Shown piece after piece: positions 7,076-15,613 of a stretch of 39,616 bases of DNA; position 1 is the stretch's first letter; each line of letters opens with the position of its first letter. This stretch comes from JAYZAP01 sp964645285. GTDB taxonomy: Bacteria; Pseudomonadota; Alphaproteobacteria; JAAXGF01. The notes under the pieces were generated by a model. It saw nothing but the letters and a program-made list of their open reading frames with translations, made no database searches and had not been told where the DNA came from. The stretch is taken from contig CAZYDR010000022.1 in assembly GCA_964645285.1 (NCBI GenBank), forward strand, positions 1-39,616, given 5' to 3'. Position numbers and translations under genes: made by a program.

Positions 7076-7864
7076 TTGAAACTGGGAACAATCGAAAGCA
7101 TTTGGCGCTATCCGGTCAAGAGCATGCGCGGCGAAGAGATTCCGCACACCTACACGGCCTATACCGGATTGATGGGTGATCGCATCTATGGCGTGGTCGC
7201 CGCCGACGGCAGCCCCGGACATCCGTGGCACACCGCGCGCAACCAGGAAGACTTCGTCCTCTACAAGGCACGCTACACGTCGAGCGAGGCTCTGTTGCTG
7301 CCGCCGAATCTCGATGCTTCTTACAGTGAGTGGGAACCGGGCATCGATCCGATCTATCCGGATTCGGATGCTTTCGTGGTTAGCGTCGAGACCCCCGGCG
7401 GCAAAACCTACGACGACATCCAGGACCCGGCCTTCGTCGCTGATCTTGAAAAACTCACCGGCCGGTCCCTGCGGGTTCACTTCACCCAGCGGGGTCAGTT
7501 CGACGCCCGCCCGGTGTCGCTGATCTCCCTGTCGGCGGCCGCCAAGCTCGGCGAGGAACTCGGCATGAATATCGACAAGCGCCGTTTCCGGGCGAATTTT
7601 TTCGTGGAATGGGACAATCAGGACGACCCCTTCTTCGAACAGACTCTTGTGGGCAAGACCTTAAAAATCGGCGCCAAGCTGGAGCTGACGATTGTCGAGC
7701 GCGACCCGCGCTGCACCATGATTACCCTCGATCCCGACACTGCCGAAGCAACCCCCAAGCTGTTGCGCCATCTCGCGCGAAACCATGACGGCAATGCCGG
7801 CGTGTTCGCCGCGGTTCTGCAACGGGGCCCGGTGTACAAGGGCGATCCGATCGTCTTAAAATGA
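7076..7864 (+). CDS. MOSC domain-containing protein (YcbX/mARC-like molybdenum-cofactor protein)
   Basis: Seen: 262 residues. An N-terminal MOSC-N-type beta-barrel segment (GTIESIWRYPVKSMRGEEI, ~4-22) is followed by a MOSC domain with the conserved cysteine Cys213 in RDPRCTMITLDPDT, the presumed Mo ligand. The start is a TTG at 7076 with AGGGATCAG ahead of it; the open frame upstream overlaps padR and looks unlike this family. Known: in E. coli YcbX the same MOSC module is fused to a C-terminal [2Fe-2S] ferredoxin and helps reduce N-hydroxylated compounds. Here the ferredoxin is a separate gene starting at 7861, overlapping this one by ATGA. Inference: the two proteins form a split YcbX-type reductase. 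Confidence 0.87.
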   Translation: MKLGTIESIWRYPVKSMRGEEIPHTYTAYTGLMGDRIYGVVAADGSPGHPWHTARNQEDFVLYKARYTSSEALLLPPNLDASYSEWEPGIDPIYPDSDAFVVSVETPGGKTYDDIQDPAFVADLEKLTGRSLRVHFTQRGQFDARPVSLISLSAAAKLGEELGMNIDKRRFRANFFVEWDNQDDPFFEQTLVGKTLKIGAKLELTIVERDPRCTMITLDPDTAEATPKLLRHLARNHDGNAGVFAAVLQRGPVYKGDPIVLK

Positions 7865-8166
7865 CCGAGGGCAAGCCGGTTACCCTGATCGAGAATTTTT
7901 GCCTGACCCTCGACGACGAGGACCATCAAGTGCCCATCGCCCCGGGCCAGACATTGCTGGCGGCGGCGCTAGCGGCGGGCATCGACGCCCCCAACATGTG
8001 TACCAAAGGCCATTGCGGCACCTGCATGTCGTGGCTGCGTAGCGGCGATGTTTCCATGGCCGCCACCGAGGCCCTGTCGCCCCGCAATATCGAACGCGGT
8101 TGGATCCTCGCCTGCCAGTCAACGCCGTCGTCCGGCGCCTCGATCTGGCTCGATTTTGATATATAG
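7861..8166 (+). CDS. [2Fe-2S] ferredoxin, partner of the MOSC protein
   Basis: Seen: 101 residues with the plant-type ferredoxin ligand pattern Cys47-x4-Cys52-x2-Cys55 ... Cys85 (CTKGHCGTC, ILACQ). There is no FAD or NAD domain. The ATG overlaps the MOSC gene stop (ATGA), so the two are coupled. Known: YcbX proteins carry this domain at their C-terminus. Inference: it delivers electrons to the molybdenum site of the MOSC protein. The reductase feeding it is not in the neighbourhood. Cytoplasmic. Confidence 0.9.
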   Translation: MTEGKPVTLIENFCLTLDDEDHQVPIAPGQTLLAAALAAGIDAPNMCTKGHCGTCMSWLRSGDVSMAATEALSPRNIERGWILACQSTPSSGASIWLDFDI

Positions 8167-8174
8167 GAACCATC

Positions 8175-9335
8175 ATGACATCTGACACCTTTGGCGCCAT
8201 CGCCATCATGGCCAATCCGGACCTGGGGGTCGCCGAGGGTGGGCGCACCCAGTGGAATACGCCGGAGACCCGGCGCTGGGGGTTTCATAACCTGCATCGC
8301 ATCAGCCGTTACGGGCTCAGCCTGCGGTCGCGAGATGTGCTGGTGCTGAAGCGCGATATCGACCGCCGCATCGCCGATCTCGACGCCGTGCGCCTGATGA
8401 CCAGCACGACCATTTTCTCGGGCCTCGCCGTGGTTCGCGGCAACACGTTGCTGTACGAGCACTACGCGCCGGACTTCGGGCCCGACCACCTGCACAGCAT
8501 CCAGTCGATCACCAAGACCACCATGAACCTGGTCTTCGGCCAGCTGGTGGATCAGGGCCGCATCGACCTCGATGCCAAGGTCAGCGACCATTTGCCCGAG
8601 ATCGGCTCGGGCTATGCCGAGGCCCGGCTGGGCGACGTCATGGACATGAACGTGGTCAACGACTACAGCGAGGATTACGAGGACCCGACGTCTTCGGTGT
8701 TCAGCCACGAGGTGGCCATGGGCTTGCGTCTGCCCGATCCCGGCGAACCCGAGATCAACACCGATGACTACCTCCGCACCATCAAGAGCGACGACGTGGT
8801 CAACCACGGCCCCGAGGCGCTCTACAAATCCGCCAACACCGATGTGCTGGCCTTGATTGCCGAACGGGTCACCGGCCGGGCCATGCGCGATCACCTGATC
8901 GACATCATTGAGGCGGCGGGCCTCGAGCACACCTTCCACACCTCGACCGACCGCGGCGGCATGCCGATCATCGACGGTGGCGCCTCCATGACGGCGCGCG
9001 ACCTGGCCCGCTACGGCCAGATTTTCGTGCGCGGCGGCATCGGCGTCGGCGGCCAGGCGATCGGCAGCCGGGCCTTCATCGACGAGGCGCGAACCGCCGA
9101 ATCCAAACACTTCCCGCCGCCCCGTGAGTGGCTACATTACTGCCGCCATCTGCAGACCAACGGCCGCTGGGTCGGCCACGGCGGCTACGGCGGCCAGTAC
9201 ATGCTGGCCGACCCGGTAAGCGGCGTCTCGGTGGCGTTCTTCAGCGTGCTGGAGGATCAGTCAGGCTATGATCAGAAATACATCGGCGACACCATTCTGA
9301 TGTGCCAGGAGATCGCTGAATTGGCGTTCGGGTAG
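8175..9335 (+). CDS. Serine hydrolase of the beta-lactamase (class C/DD-peptidase) family
   Basis: Seen: 386 residues. The SxxK nucleophile motif is Ser111-Ile-Thr-Lys114 (SIQSITKTTMN), a probable second motif lies in YKSANTDVLALIAERVTG, and HGGYGGQYM near the C-terminus replaces the KTG-type third motif. There is no signal peptide, so it is probably cytoplasmic and less likely a true antibiotic beta-lactamase. Known: this family includes esterases, amidases such as 6-aminohexanoate-dimer hydrolase, and peptidases. It starts 8 nt after the ferredoxin gene, with TAGGAACC as its ribosome site, and probably belongs to the same transcript. The substrate is unknown. Confidence 0.85.
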   Translation: MTSDTFGAIAIMANPDLGVAEGGRTQWNTPETRRWGFHNLHRISRYGLSLRSRDVLVLKRDIDRRIADLDAVRLMTSTTIFSGLAVVRGNTLLYEHYAPDFGPDHLHSIQSITKTTMNLVFGQLVDQGRIDLDAKVSDHLPEIGSGYAEARLGDVMDMNVVNDYSEDYEDPTSSVFSHEVAMGLRLPDPGEPEINTDDYLRTIKSDDVVNHGPEALYKSANTDVLALIAERVTGRAMRDHLIDIIEAAGLEHTFHTSTDRGGMPIIDGGASMTARDLARYGQIFVRGGIGVGGQAIGSRAFIDEARTAESKHFPPPREWLHYCRHLQTNGRWVGHGGYGGQYMLADPVSGVSVAFFSVLEDQSGYDQKYIGDTILMCQEIAELAFG

Positions 9336-9348
9336 ACTTGCGCCCTAC

Positions 9349-10065
9349 TTAACCGGCGTTTCTGCGCCAGGGAAGATCAGGCCCGGCAATGGCGGTGCGG
9401 GCGGCGGCTTCGAGGCCGGCCGGGGTGGCCGCCACGGTGAAGTCCGCCATGGACAGCAGGCTGATAAGTAGGGAAATTTCGCCTTCATGATCCCGACTCT
9501 CGGCGACCCCATTCATGCGGAGATCGGCATAGCCGTGAAGCTGAAACCAGATGCGCTGGACCACGGCCATGGCCTCGCTGCATCCGACGCTCGGCCGGTT
9601 GAGTTCGCGCGAACGGGCGGCGGTCTGAATCAGGGTCGCCGGGTAGTGGATCATGGCCCCAGTCACAGCCTCGTAGGGGTGCGTGGATGCGCCTGGCGGT
9701 TGGCTGAACAGGTGACGATAGACGGCGCCCTGGCCCGCCGCGAAGTCGAGATAAGCGGTGCACCGGATGAGCCGGGCGGCGTTGCTGAAGGGCGTAAGAT
9801 TAGCCAGACCGGAGGCACTGGAATCGTCCTCGGCGGCGATGATTGTAGATTGCAGGCGCAGGGACTCGCGAAGCCGGACCTGGTCGAAGATCTCATCGAC
9901 GCCGCCGGGAAAATGCCGATAGAGAGCGCCGGGCGCGCAGCCCAGGGCGCGCGACAGAGATCGCAGCGAACAATCCCGGGCATCGGCCTCGGCATTGACG
10001 ATCAGACGCTCCGCCGTATCGACAATGGCGTCCGGCGTCAGGGGTGATTGAGTGGTACTAGCCAT
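9349..10065 (-). CDS. TetR family transcriptional regulator
   Basis: Seen: 238 residues. The N-terminal helix-turn-helix (~10-55) has the TetR layout, ending in CSLRSLSRALGCAPGALYRHFPG. A helical, unconserved ligand domain follows. It is divergent from the hydroxyacid dehydrogenase operon starting at 10210. The 144-bp gap holds a perfect palindrome (10087-10105) that is a likely operator. Known: TetR proteins usually repress themselves and the divergent operon until a ligand binds. Inference: it controls the catabolic genes at 10210-16463. The ligand is unknown. Confidence 0.88.
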   Translation of the reverse strand: MASTTQSPLTPDAIVDTAERLIVNAEADARDCSLRSLSRALGCAPGALYRHFPGGVDEIFDQVRLRESLRLQSTIIAAEDDSSASGLANLTPFSNAARLIRCTAYLDFAAGQGAVYRHLFSQPPGASTHPYEAVTGAMIHYPATLIQTAARSRELNRPSVGCSEAMAVVQRIWFQLHGYADLRMNGVAESRDHEGEISLLISLLSMADFTVAATPAGLEAAARTAIAGPDLPWRRNAG

Positions 10066-10086
10066 GATTACACTTTGCTACCAATA

Positions 10087-10105
10087 AGTTAACGAGACAT
10101 TAACT
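10087..10105. promoter_or_regulatory. Candidate TetR operator, 19-bp palindrome
   Basis: AGTTAA (10087-10092), 7-nt spacer CGAGACA, TTAACT (10100-10105): perfect 6-bp arms in the gap between the divergent TetR gene and the catabolic operon. A TATAAA box (10108-10113) reading toward the operon follows at once, so a bound regulator would cover the promoter. Confidence 0.55.
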
Positions 10106-10209
10106 CTTATAAAGATTCTTTCCGCCAGGGCGCTTGCTTTCGTCGCTCCGACAACGCATGGTCGCCGCCGGGAAAAATCGAAAAATCAAACGGGCGGAGA
10201 CCAATAGTC

Positions 10210-11175
10210 ATGACAATCATTGCCATTCAAGGCGCGGCGGGCGTCGACGACGTACCCGGTATTGATCGTCTCGCCGATCAGGCCGAGCTGCGCTTCGCGG
10301 CCACGGTTGACGAGCTGCGCCATGCTCTGGTCGGGGCGGATATCATGCTCGGCTGGGACTTCGCCGCCGGTGGTCTCGACCAGGCCTGGGATGTGGCCGG
10401 CGACCTGCGATGGGTCCATTGGGCGGGCGCCGGCATCGACGCCATGATGTTTCCCGATTTTGCCGCCAGCGACGTTGTGCTGACCAACTCGCGCGGCGTG
10501 TTCGACCGCGCCATGGCCGAGTATGTGCTCGGCTTCGTACTTTCATTCGCCAAGCGTTTTCCCGAGACCCAATCGTTTCAGGGCAAGCGCGACTGGCGCT
10601 GGCGGCCGACCCATCGCATCGCCGGCGCCTCGGCCCTGGTGGTCGGCACCGGTAGTGTCGGCCGCGAGATCGCCCGTGTGCTCGGGGCCAACGGAATGGT
10701 GGTTTCCGGCGTTGCCCGCGCCGCCCGGGCCGGCGACAATGATTTCGTGACGATCCACGGTAGCGACGATTTGGACGGTGCCCTGGCCGGCGCCGATTAC
10801 GTGGTCGCCATACCGCCGCTGACCGCCGAAACGGCGGGCATGTTCGGCGCCGCTCAGTTCAAGGCCATGAAGCCGACAGCGCGGTTCATCAACATGGGCC
10901 GGGGCCAGTTGATCGATGAGGCGGCGTTGATCGCGGCGCTTAAGGCGTTCCACATCGCTGGCGCGGCGCTCGACGTCTTCGAGACCGAGCCGTTGCCCGA
11001 GGCAAGCCCGCTGTGGGACCGGCCCAACGTCATCGTCTCGCCCCATATGTCGGGCGATTACGAAGGCCACGAAGAAGATGTAGTCGGCCTGTTCGTGGCC
11101 AATTTCGAACGCTACAAGGCCGGCCAGCCTTTGGCCAACGTGGTCGACAAGGTTCTCGGCTTCGCCGCCGGGTGA
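10210..11175 (+). CDS. D-2-hydroxyacid dehydrogenase (NAD(P)-dependent)
   Basis: Seen: 321 residues. The nucleotide-binding motif is GTGSVGREIARVLGANG. Substrate/NAD-domain motifs are VVAIPPLTAETAGMF and FINMGRGQLIDEAAL, and the catalytic-His region is VIVSPHMSG preceded by ALDVFETEPLP. Known: this family interconverts D-2-hydroxyacids and 2-oxoacids (glycerate, phosphoglycerate and similar). The catalytic-domain halves are both present and the length is normal. It is the first gene of the plus-strand catabolic operon. The next gene overlaps it by one base (TGATG). Inference: it reduces or oxidises an intermediate shared with the following hydratase and aldolase. The exact substrate cannot be told. 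Confidence 0.9.
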   Translation: MTIIAIQGAAGVDDVPGIDRLADQAELRFAATVDELRHALVGADIMLGWDFAAGGLDQAWDVAGDLRWVHWAGAGIDAMMFPDFAASDVVLTNSRGVFDRAMAEYVLGFVLSFAKRFPETQSFQGKRDWRWRPTHRIAGASALVVGTGSVGREIARVLGANGMVVSGVARAARAGDNDFVTIHGSDDLDGALAGADYVVAIPPLTAETAGMFGAAQFKAMKPTARFINMGRGQLIDEAALIAALKAFHIAGAALDVFETEPLPEASPLWDRPNVIVSPHMSGDYEGHEEDVVGLFVANFERYKAGQPLANVVDKVLGFAAG

Positions 11176-11969
11176 TGGCGACCGCGCTGACCGAGGCCGA
11201 GATCGACCGGGCCAGCGCCTTGCTTGAGACGGCGCGCCTTGAAGGGCGGACTCTGAGCGAAATCCCCACCGGTTGCCGGCCGCGCAGCCTCGACGACGCC
11301 TACGCGGTGCAGGACCGCCTGGCCGCTCGCCTCGGCTGGGACGTGGGCGGCTGGTTCTGCGCCTGCACCAATCCGGACATGCAGCGCCAACTCGGCCTGC
11401 CCGGACCCTACTGCGCCCGGCTGTTCACTTGGTTGCTCCAAGCCAGCCCGGCGGCCGTGACGGCCGCCGACCATCCGCCGCTAGTTCTCGAATGTGAATT
11501 CGCCTTCACCCTGGCCGGCGATCTGCCCGCCCGGTTGACGCCGTACCAGCGCCATGAAGTCGAGGATGCGGTTGCCAAGGTGCACCCGGCCATCGAACTG
11601 GTGGCCGGACATCTCGACGACTGGCCCAACCAGGATGTCTGCTCGGTGATTGCCGACAACGGCACCGACGGGGCGCTGATTTACGGCGCGGGCCGGACGG
11701 ACTGGCGCGACTTCGATCTGGCCGATATTCCGGTAACCCTTACCGTCAATGGGCAGTTTCGACGCAGCGGCGCTGGCCGCGACGTCATGGGCGATCCCCT
11801 GGCGGCGCTGGTCTGGCTGGCCAACCACCGGGCCCAGGTCGGCGACGGCCTTAAGGCGGGCCACATTCACAACACCGGCACGGCGACGGCGATTTACTGG
11901 GCCGCGGCGGGCGATGATGCGGTGGCCGATTTCGGGCCGCTGGGCGCGGCGCGCCTGAAAATCAGTTAG
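11175..11969 (+). CDS. 2-keto-4-pentenoate hydratase / fumarylacetoacetate hydrolase-family protein
   Basis: Seen: 264 residues from ATG 11175, which shares its A with the upstream stop (TGATG). The open frame continues further upstream, but that part lies over the preceding gene. MhpD-type features: RPRSLDDAYAVQDRLAARLG near the N-terminus, the acidic metal-site region LVLECEFAFTLAGDLP, and HPAIELVAGHLDDW. The C-terminal part (DPLAALVWLANH) is also usual for the family. Known: members hydrate 2-hydroxypentadienoates or decarboxylate 2-oxoacids in ring- and sugar-acid degradation, using Mg2+ or Mn2+. Inference: it handles a 2-oxo acid in the same route as the neighbouring dehydrogenase and aldolase. 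Confidence 0.82.
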   Translation: MATALTEAEIDRASALLETARLEGRTLSEIPTGCRPRSLDDAYAVQDRLAARLGWDVGGWFCACTNPDMQRQLGLPGPYCARLFTWLLQASPAAVTAADHPPLVLECEFAFTLAGDLPARLTPYQRHEVEDAVAKVHPAIELVAGHLDDWPNQDVCSVIADNGTDGALIYGAGRTDWRDFDLADIPVTLTVNGQFRRSGAGRDVMGDPLAALVWLANHRAQVGDGLKAGHIHNTGTATAIYWAAAGDDAVADFGPLGAARLKIS

Positions 11970-12020
11970 ACTGGTGTTTCGACGGCCGCGACGGCCAAGA
12001 CGGAAAAAACAGGGATCATC

Positions 12021-14078
12021 ATGGAAAATCTATGGCGTGACGACGACGCCCAAGCCATGGTCGCGGCCTACGGCACAGAGGGCGTGGGCGAAGACCTGGC
12101 ATTGCGGGTCTACACCACCCGGCTGCTCGGCGGCGATCCGCGTCTGGTGCTCCATGGCGGCGGCAATACATCGGTCAAGACGCATCTGGTCGACGGCGTC
12201 GGTCAGGAGGTCGAGGTACTATGCGTCAAGGGCTCGGGCTGGGACATGGTGGCCATCGAGCCCCCCGGTCTGCCGGCGGTGCGCCTCGATCCGTTGCGCG
12301 ATCTCCGAGCCCTCGACGTGTTGAGCGACGAGGAAATGGTCAACCAGCAACGGCGTAATCTGCTCGACTCGACGGCGCCCAATCCGTCGGTCGAGACCCT
12401 GCTGCACGCCTTCGTGGCGCACAAGTTCGTCGACCACACCCATTCCACGGCGATCCTGTCTGTCACCGACCAGCCCGACGGGCCTGAGCGCTGCGCCCAG
12501 GTGTTCGGTGATACCATGGCCCTGGTGCCCTACATCATGCCCGGCTTCGCCCTGGCCAAGGCGGCGGCCGAGGTTGCCGACGCCAACCCCGCCGTCGAGG
12601 GGCTGATCCTGCTCAAGCACGGCATCTTCACCTTCGGCGACAGTGCCGAGGAAGCCTACGGCCGGATGATCGCCCAGGTCAGTCGCGCCGAAGCTTATCT
12701 CACGGACAACGCGGCCAAGACCTTCGCGGTGGCGGCCTTGCCCCAGGACCTGTTGCCGGTGGCCCGGGTGGCGCCGTTGCTGCGCGGCCTTACGGCCCAG
12801 GTGATGGACCCGGCCGAGGGCCTTTATCACCCCATGATTCTTGATTTCCACGGCGGCGAGGCGGTGCGCGCCTATGTCAACGGCGCCGATCTCCACCGCT
12901 ACGCCAAGGTCGGCGTGGCGACGCCTGACCACACCATCCGGACCAAGAATATGCCGCTCATCGTGCCGCCGCCGGATGCCGGCCAGGTCGCCGCCTTTGA
13001 AGCCGGGTCCAGGGCGGCAATCGACGCCTTTGTCGCCGGCTACGAGAGCTATTTCGAACGCCACAACGCTCACCAGGCCGCGCCCAAGACCATGCTCGAT
13101 CCCATGCCCCGGGTCATCCTGGTGCCGGGCCTCGGCCTCTTCGGCCTAGGCAAGTCGGCCAAAGATGCCGCCATTGCCGCCGATATTGCCGAGAACACCA
13201 TCGAGGTGATTACCCAAGCCGAGGCTATCGGGCGTTTTGAGTCTGTGTCTGAAGCCGAAATGTTCGATCTCGAATACTGGTCCCTGGAACAGGCCAAACT
13301 GGGCAAGGGGGCCGAGGCGCCCCTGGCCCGCCACGTGGTCGCCGTGACCGGCGGCGCCGGCGGCATCGGGGCTGCCACCGCCGCCGCTTTTGCCGCAGAG
13401 GGCGCAGAGGTCGCGGTGCTCGACAGGGACGGCGACGGTGCAGCGGCTACGGCGGACGGGTTTGGCGGCCTCGGCCTGGCCTGCGACGTTACCGACCCGG
13501 CCGCGGTGCAGGCGGCCACGGACCGGGTCTGCGAGACCTACGGTGGTCTCGACATCGTGGTCTCCAACGCCGGCGCCGCTTGGCAGGGACGCATCGGCGA
13601 GGTCGATGACGCGGTGCTGCGCAAGAGCTTCGAGCTCAACTTCTTCGCCCATCAAAGCGTCGCCCAGGCCGCCGTCCGGATCATGGCGACCCAGGGCACC
13701 GGCGGCGTGCTGCTGTTCAACGCCTCCAAGCAGGCGCTTAATCCAGGGCCCGATTTCGGCCCCTACGGCCTGCCCAAGGCAGCGCTCATCGCCCTGGTCC
13801 GGCAATACGCCATTGACCACGGTGGTGACGGCATTCGCGCCAACGCAATCAACGCCGACCGGGTCAATACCGGCCTCTACGCCGAAGGTATGCTGGAAGA
13901 ACGCGCCGCCGCCCGGGGCCTCAGCGTCCCCGACTATCTCGCCGGGGCCAATCTGCTCAAGCGCGAAGTCACCGTCGACGACGTGGCCCAGGCTTTCGTA
14001 TCTCTCGCCTTGGCGCGAAAAACCACCGGCGCCATCCTCACCGTTGATGGCGGTAACATTGAGGCGGCGCCGCGGTGA
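12021..14078 (+). CDS. Bifunctional class II aldolase / short-chain dehydrogenase (RhaD-like fusion)
   Basis: Seen: 685 residues. The N-terminal ~400 residues are a class II (zinc) aldolase module with LHGGGNTSVK (~48-57) and a His-rich metal site FVDHTHSTAIL. From ~435 a complete SDR follows, with VTGGAGGIGAATAAAF as the NAD-binding motif, VSNAGAAW, and the catalytic YGLPK (Tyr and Lys present). Known: such fusions are annotated as rhamnulose-1-phosphate aldolase/lactaldehyde dehydrogenase types and cleave or oxidise sugars or sugar acids. It is transcribed with the surrounding genes and overlaps the next gene by GTGA. Inference: retro-aldol cleavage coupled to oxidoreduction of a polyol or deoxy-sugar derivative. 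Confidence 0.9.
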   Translation: MENLWRDDDAQAMVAAYGTEGVGEDLALRVYTTRLLGGDPRLVLHGGGNTSVKTHLVDGVGQEVEVLCVKGSGWDMVAIEPPGLPAVRLDPLRDLRALDVLSDEEMVNQQRRNLLDSTAPNPSVETLLHAFVAHKFVDHTHSTAILSVTDQPDGPERCAQVFGDTMALVPYIMPGFALAKAAAEVADANPAVEGLILLKHGIFTFGDSAEEAYGRMIAQVSRAEAYLTDNAAKTFAVAALPQDLLPVARVAPLLRGLTAQVMDPAEGLYHPMILDFHGGEAVRAYVNGADLHRYAKVGVATPDHTIRTKNMPLIVPPPDAGQVAAFEAGSRAAIDAFVAGYESYFERHNAHQAAPKTMLDPMPRVILVPGLGLFGLGKSAKDAAIAADIAENTIEVITQAEAIGRFESVSEAEMFDLEYWSLEQAKLGKGAEAPLARHVVAVTGGAGGIGAATAAAFAAEGAEVAVLDRDGDGAAATADGFGGLGLACDVTDPAAVQAATDRVCETYGGLDIVVSNAGAAWQGRIGEVDDAVLRKSFELNFFAHQSVAQAAVRIMATQGTGGVLLFNASKQALNPGPDFGPYGLPKAALIALVRQYAIDHGGDGIRANAINADRVNTGLYAEGMLEERAAARGLSVPDYLAGANLLKREVTVDDVAQAFVSLALARKTTGAILTVDGGNIEAAPR

Positions 14079-14659
14079 TTTATCTGGTCCGGCATGGCGA
14101 GACCGAGTGGAACCGGGCCGGGCGCATGCAGGGCCAGCTCGATTCGCCGCTTACCGCGCGCGGCCAGGCCCAGGCCCGGGCCGTGGACGAGACCCTGGCA
14201 GGGCTGACCAACGGCGGCGACGGTCTGGTCATGGTGGCGAGCCCTCTGGGACGGGCCATGGCGACGGCGGCACTTATCGCCGAGGCGCTGGGTGCGAAAA
14301 ATATCGCCACTGACGAGCGCATCATGGAGATGTCATGGGGTGACTGGGATGGCATGACTCACCCTGAGATCGAGACCCACAGCCCCGGCGAACTGGACCG
14401 GCGCAAGGCGGGGCGCTGGGATCACCGGCCGTCGGGCGGCGAGAGTTACGCCGCCACGGCGCTGCGAGTCGCCGGCTTTCTCGCCGATGTCGACCCGGAG
14501 CAGCCGCTGGTCGTAGTCTCTCATGGCGGTACGGGACGGGTTATTCGCGGGCTTTACAGCAAGCTCAGCCATGACGAAATGCTCATCCTCGAGCAACCCC
14601 AGGACGCTTTCCATCGGCTCTATCAGGGCCAAATCGGCCGTATCGACACCGAGGCTTAA
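14075..14659 (+). CDS. Histidine phosphatase family protein (phosphoglycerate-mutase-like)
   Basis: Seen: 194 residues with the branch-1 signature YLVRHGETEWN (catalytic His7) and the second His in VVSHGGTGRVIRG. The start is GTG 14075, overlapping the previous stop (GTGA). Known: these enzymes remove phosphate from sugar phosphates or other small substrates, or act as mutases. The length and the closing motif favour a phosphatase. In the operon it would dephosphorylate an intermediate of the aldolase route, if that route uses phosphorylated sugars. No signal peptide; cytoplasmic. Confidence 0.9.
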   Translation: MIYLVRHGETEWNRAGRMQGQLDSPLTARGQAQARAVDETLAGLTNGGDGLVMVASPLGRAMATAALIAEALGAKNIATDERIMEMSWGDWDGMTHPEIETHSPGELDRRKAGRWDHRPSGGESYAATALRVAGFLADVDPEQPLVVVSHGGTGRVIRGLYSKLSHDEMLILEQPQDAFHRLYQGQIGRIDTEA

Positions 14660-14677
14660 GGCGCGTCAGGATCATTC

Positions 14678-15268
14678 ATGGCTGGACATGCACATAGCGA
14701 ACCGGAATCCGACGTCGTCCTCAGGGTCAAGGCGATCGAGCAACTGCTCACCGAGAAGGGCTTGGTCGACCCGGCGGCCATCGACGCCATCGTCGATCTT
14801 TATGAGAACCGTATCGGCCCGCGCAATGGCGCCCGGGTGGTGGCCCGGGCCTGGACCGATCCGGACTACAAGGCGCGGCTGCTCGCCGACGCCAGCGCCG
14901 CCATTGCCGAGTTCGGCTATACCGGCGCCCAGGGCGAGGACATGGTGGTGGTCGAGAACACGCCCGAGGTCCACAACGTGGTCGTCTGCACCCTGTGTTC
15001 CTGCTCCCCGTGGCCGGTGCTGGGCCTGCCGCCGGGCTGGTACAAAAGTTTTGCCTTCCGCGCCCGGGTGGTTCGCGAGCCCCGCGCGGTGATTGCCGAA
15101 TTCGGCTACGAGATTGCCGATGACGTGGAAGTCCGGGTCTGGGATTCAAGCTCGGAAGTGCGCTATCTGGTATTGCCGCAACGTCCGGAGGGCACTGACG
15201 GCCTCGATGAAGACGCCCTGGCCGCTCTGGTGACCCGCGACGGCATGGTCGGCGTGGCGCCAGTATAG
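14678..15268 (+). CDS. Nitrile hydratase alpha subunit / thiocyanate hydrolase gamma-like subunit, cobalt type
   Basis: Seen: 196 residues with the claw motif CTLCSC (Cys104, Cys107, Cys109) inside VCTLCSCSPWPVLGLPP. Thr in CTLCSC, rather than Ser, is the usual mark of cobalt enzymes. Downstream, WYKSFAFRARVVREPR is strongly conserved. Known: this subunit binds the low-spin Co(III) or Fe(III) through two backbone amides and Cys residues oxidised to sulfenate/sulfinate. Nitrile hydratase converts nitriles to amides; thiocyanate hydrolase converts SCN- to COS and ammonia. It is followed by two half-size beta subunits and an activator. Since thiocyanate hydrolase also has separate beta halves, either activity is possible. 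Confidence 0.92.
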   Translation: MAGHAHSEPESDVVLRVKAIEQLLTEKGLVDPAAIDAIVDLYENRIGPRNGARVVARAWTDPDYKARLLADASAAIAEFGYTGAQGEDMVVVENTPEVHNVVVCTLCSCSPWPVLGLPPGWYKSFAFRARVVREPRAVIAEFGYEIADDVEVRVWDSSSEVRYLVLPQRPEGTDGLDEDALAALVTRDGMVGVAPV

Positions 15269-15280
15269 GGAGATCTGACC

Positions 15281-15613
15281 ATGGACGGCATCCACGACAT
15301 GGGCGGTATGCACGGCTTCGGCGCCATTCCGCGCGAAGACGACGAACCGGTGTTCCATGCCGACTGGGAGGCTCGTATCTTTGGCATGTCCTTCGTGGTT
15401 GAGAGTTTTGTCGAGGGCGCTAATATCGACGCCGGCCGCCATCGCATCGAGCGCCTCGACCCGGCCATTTATCTCAACACCACCTACTACGAACGGTGGA
15501 CCCTGGGCACCCAGGCGGCCATTGTCGGCGCCGGCGTGTGCAGCCTAGAGGAAATCGAGGAACGCATGGAAAAACTCCGCCGCGAGGGCGCCAAGGAAGA
15601 GGTTAACCAATAA
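15281..15613 (+). CDS. Nitrile hydratase beta subunit, N-terminal half (ScnB-like)
   Basis: Seen: 110 residues beginning MDGIHDMGGMHGFGAIP, the classic beta-subunit start, with active-site region GRHRIERLDPAIYL (Arg53, Arg58) and TTYYERW. The protein ends after the helical part, where ordinary beta subunits (~220 residues) continue into an SH3-like domain. That domain is the next gene, overlapping by one base (TAATG). Known: thiocyanate hydrolase has exactly this split (ScnB and ScnA). The break is a clean stop/start with no frame damage, so it is a true gene architecture, not an error. Confidence 0.9.
   Translation: MDGIHDMGGMHGFGAIPREDDEPVFHADWEARIFGMSFVVESFVEGANIDAGRHRIERLDPAIYLNTTYYERWTLGTQAAIVGAGVCSLEEIEERMEKLRREGAKEEVNQ

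Noticed and set aside
7926..9110. 394-aa minus-strand frame opposite the serine hydrolase
   Set aside because: Composition is that of an antisense shadow (Ala/Gly/Asp/His-rich, no motifs), and the plus-strand gene has SxxK and related motifs.
8175..9335. Antibiotic-resistance beta-lactamase
   Set aside because: There is no signal peptide and no KTG motif; the family is broad and the context is a MOSC/ferredoxin operon.
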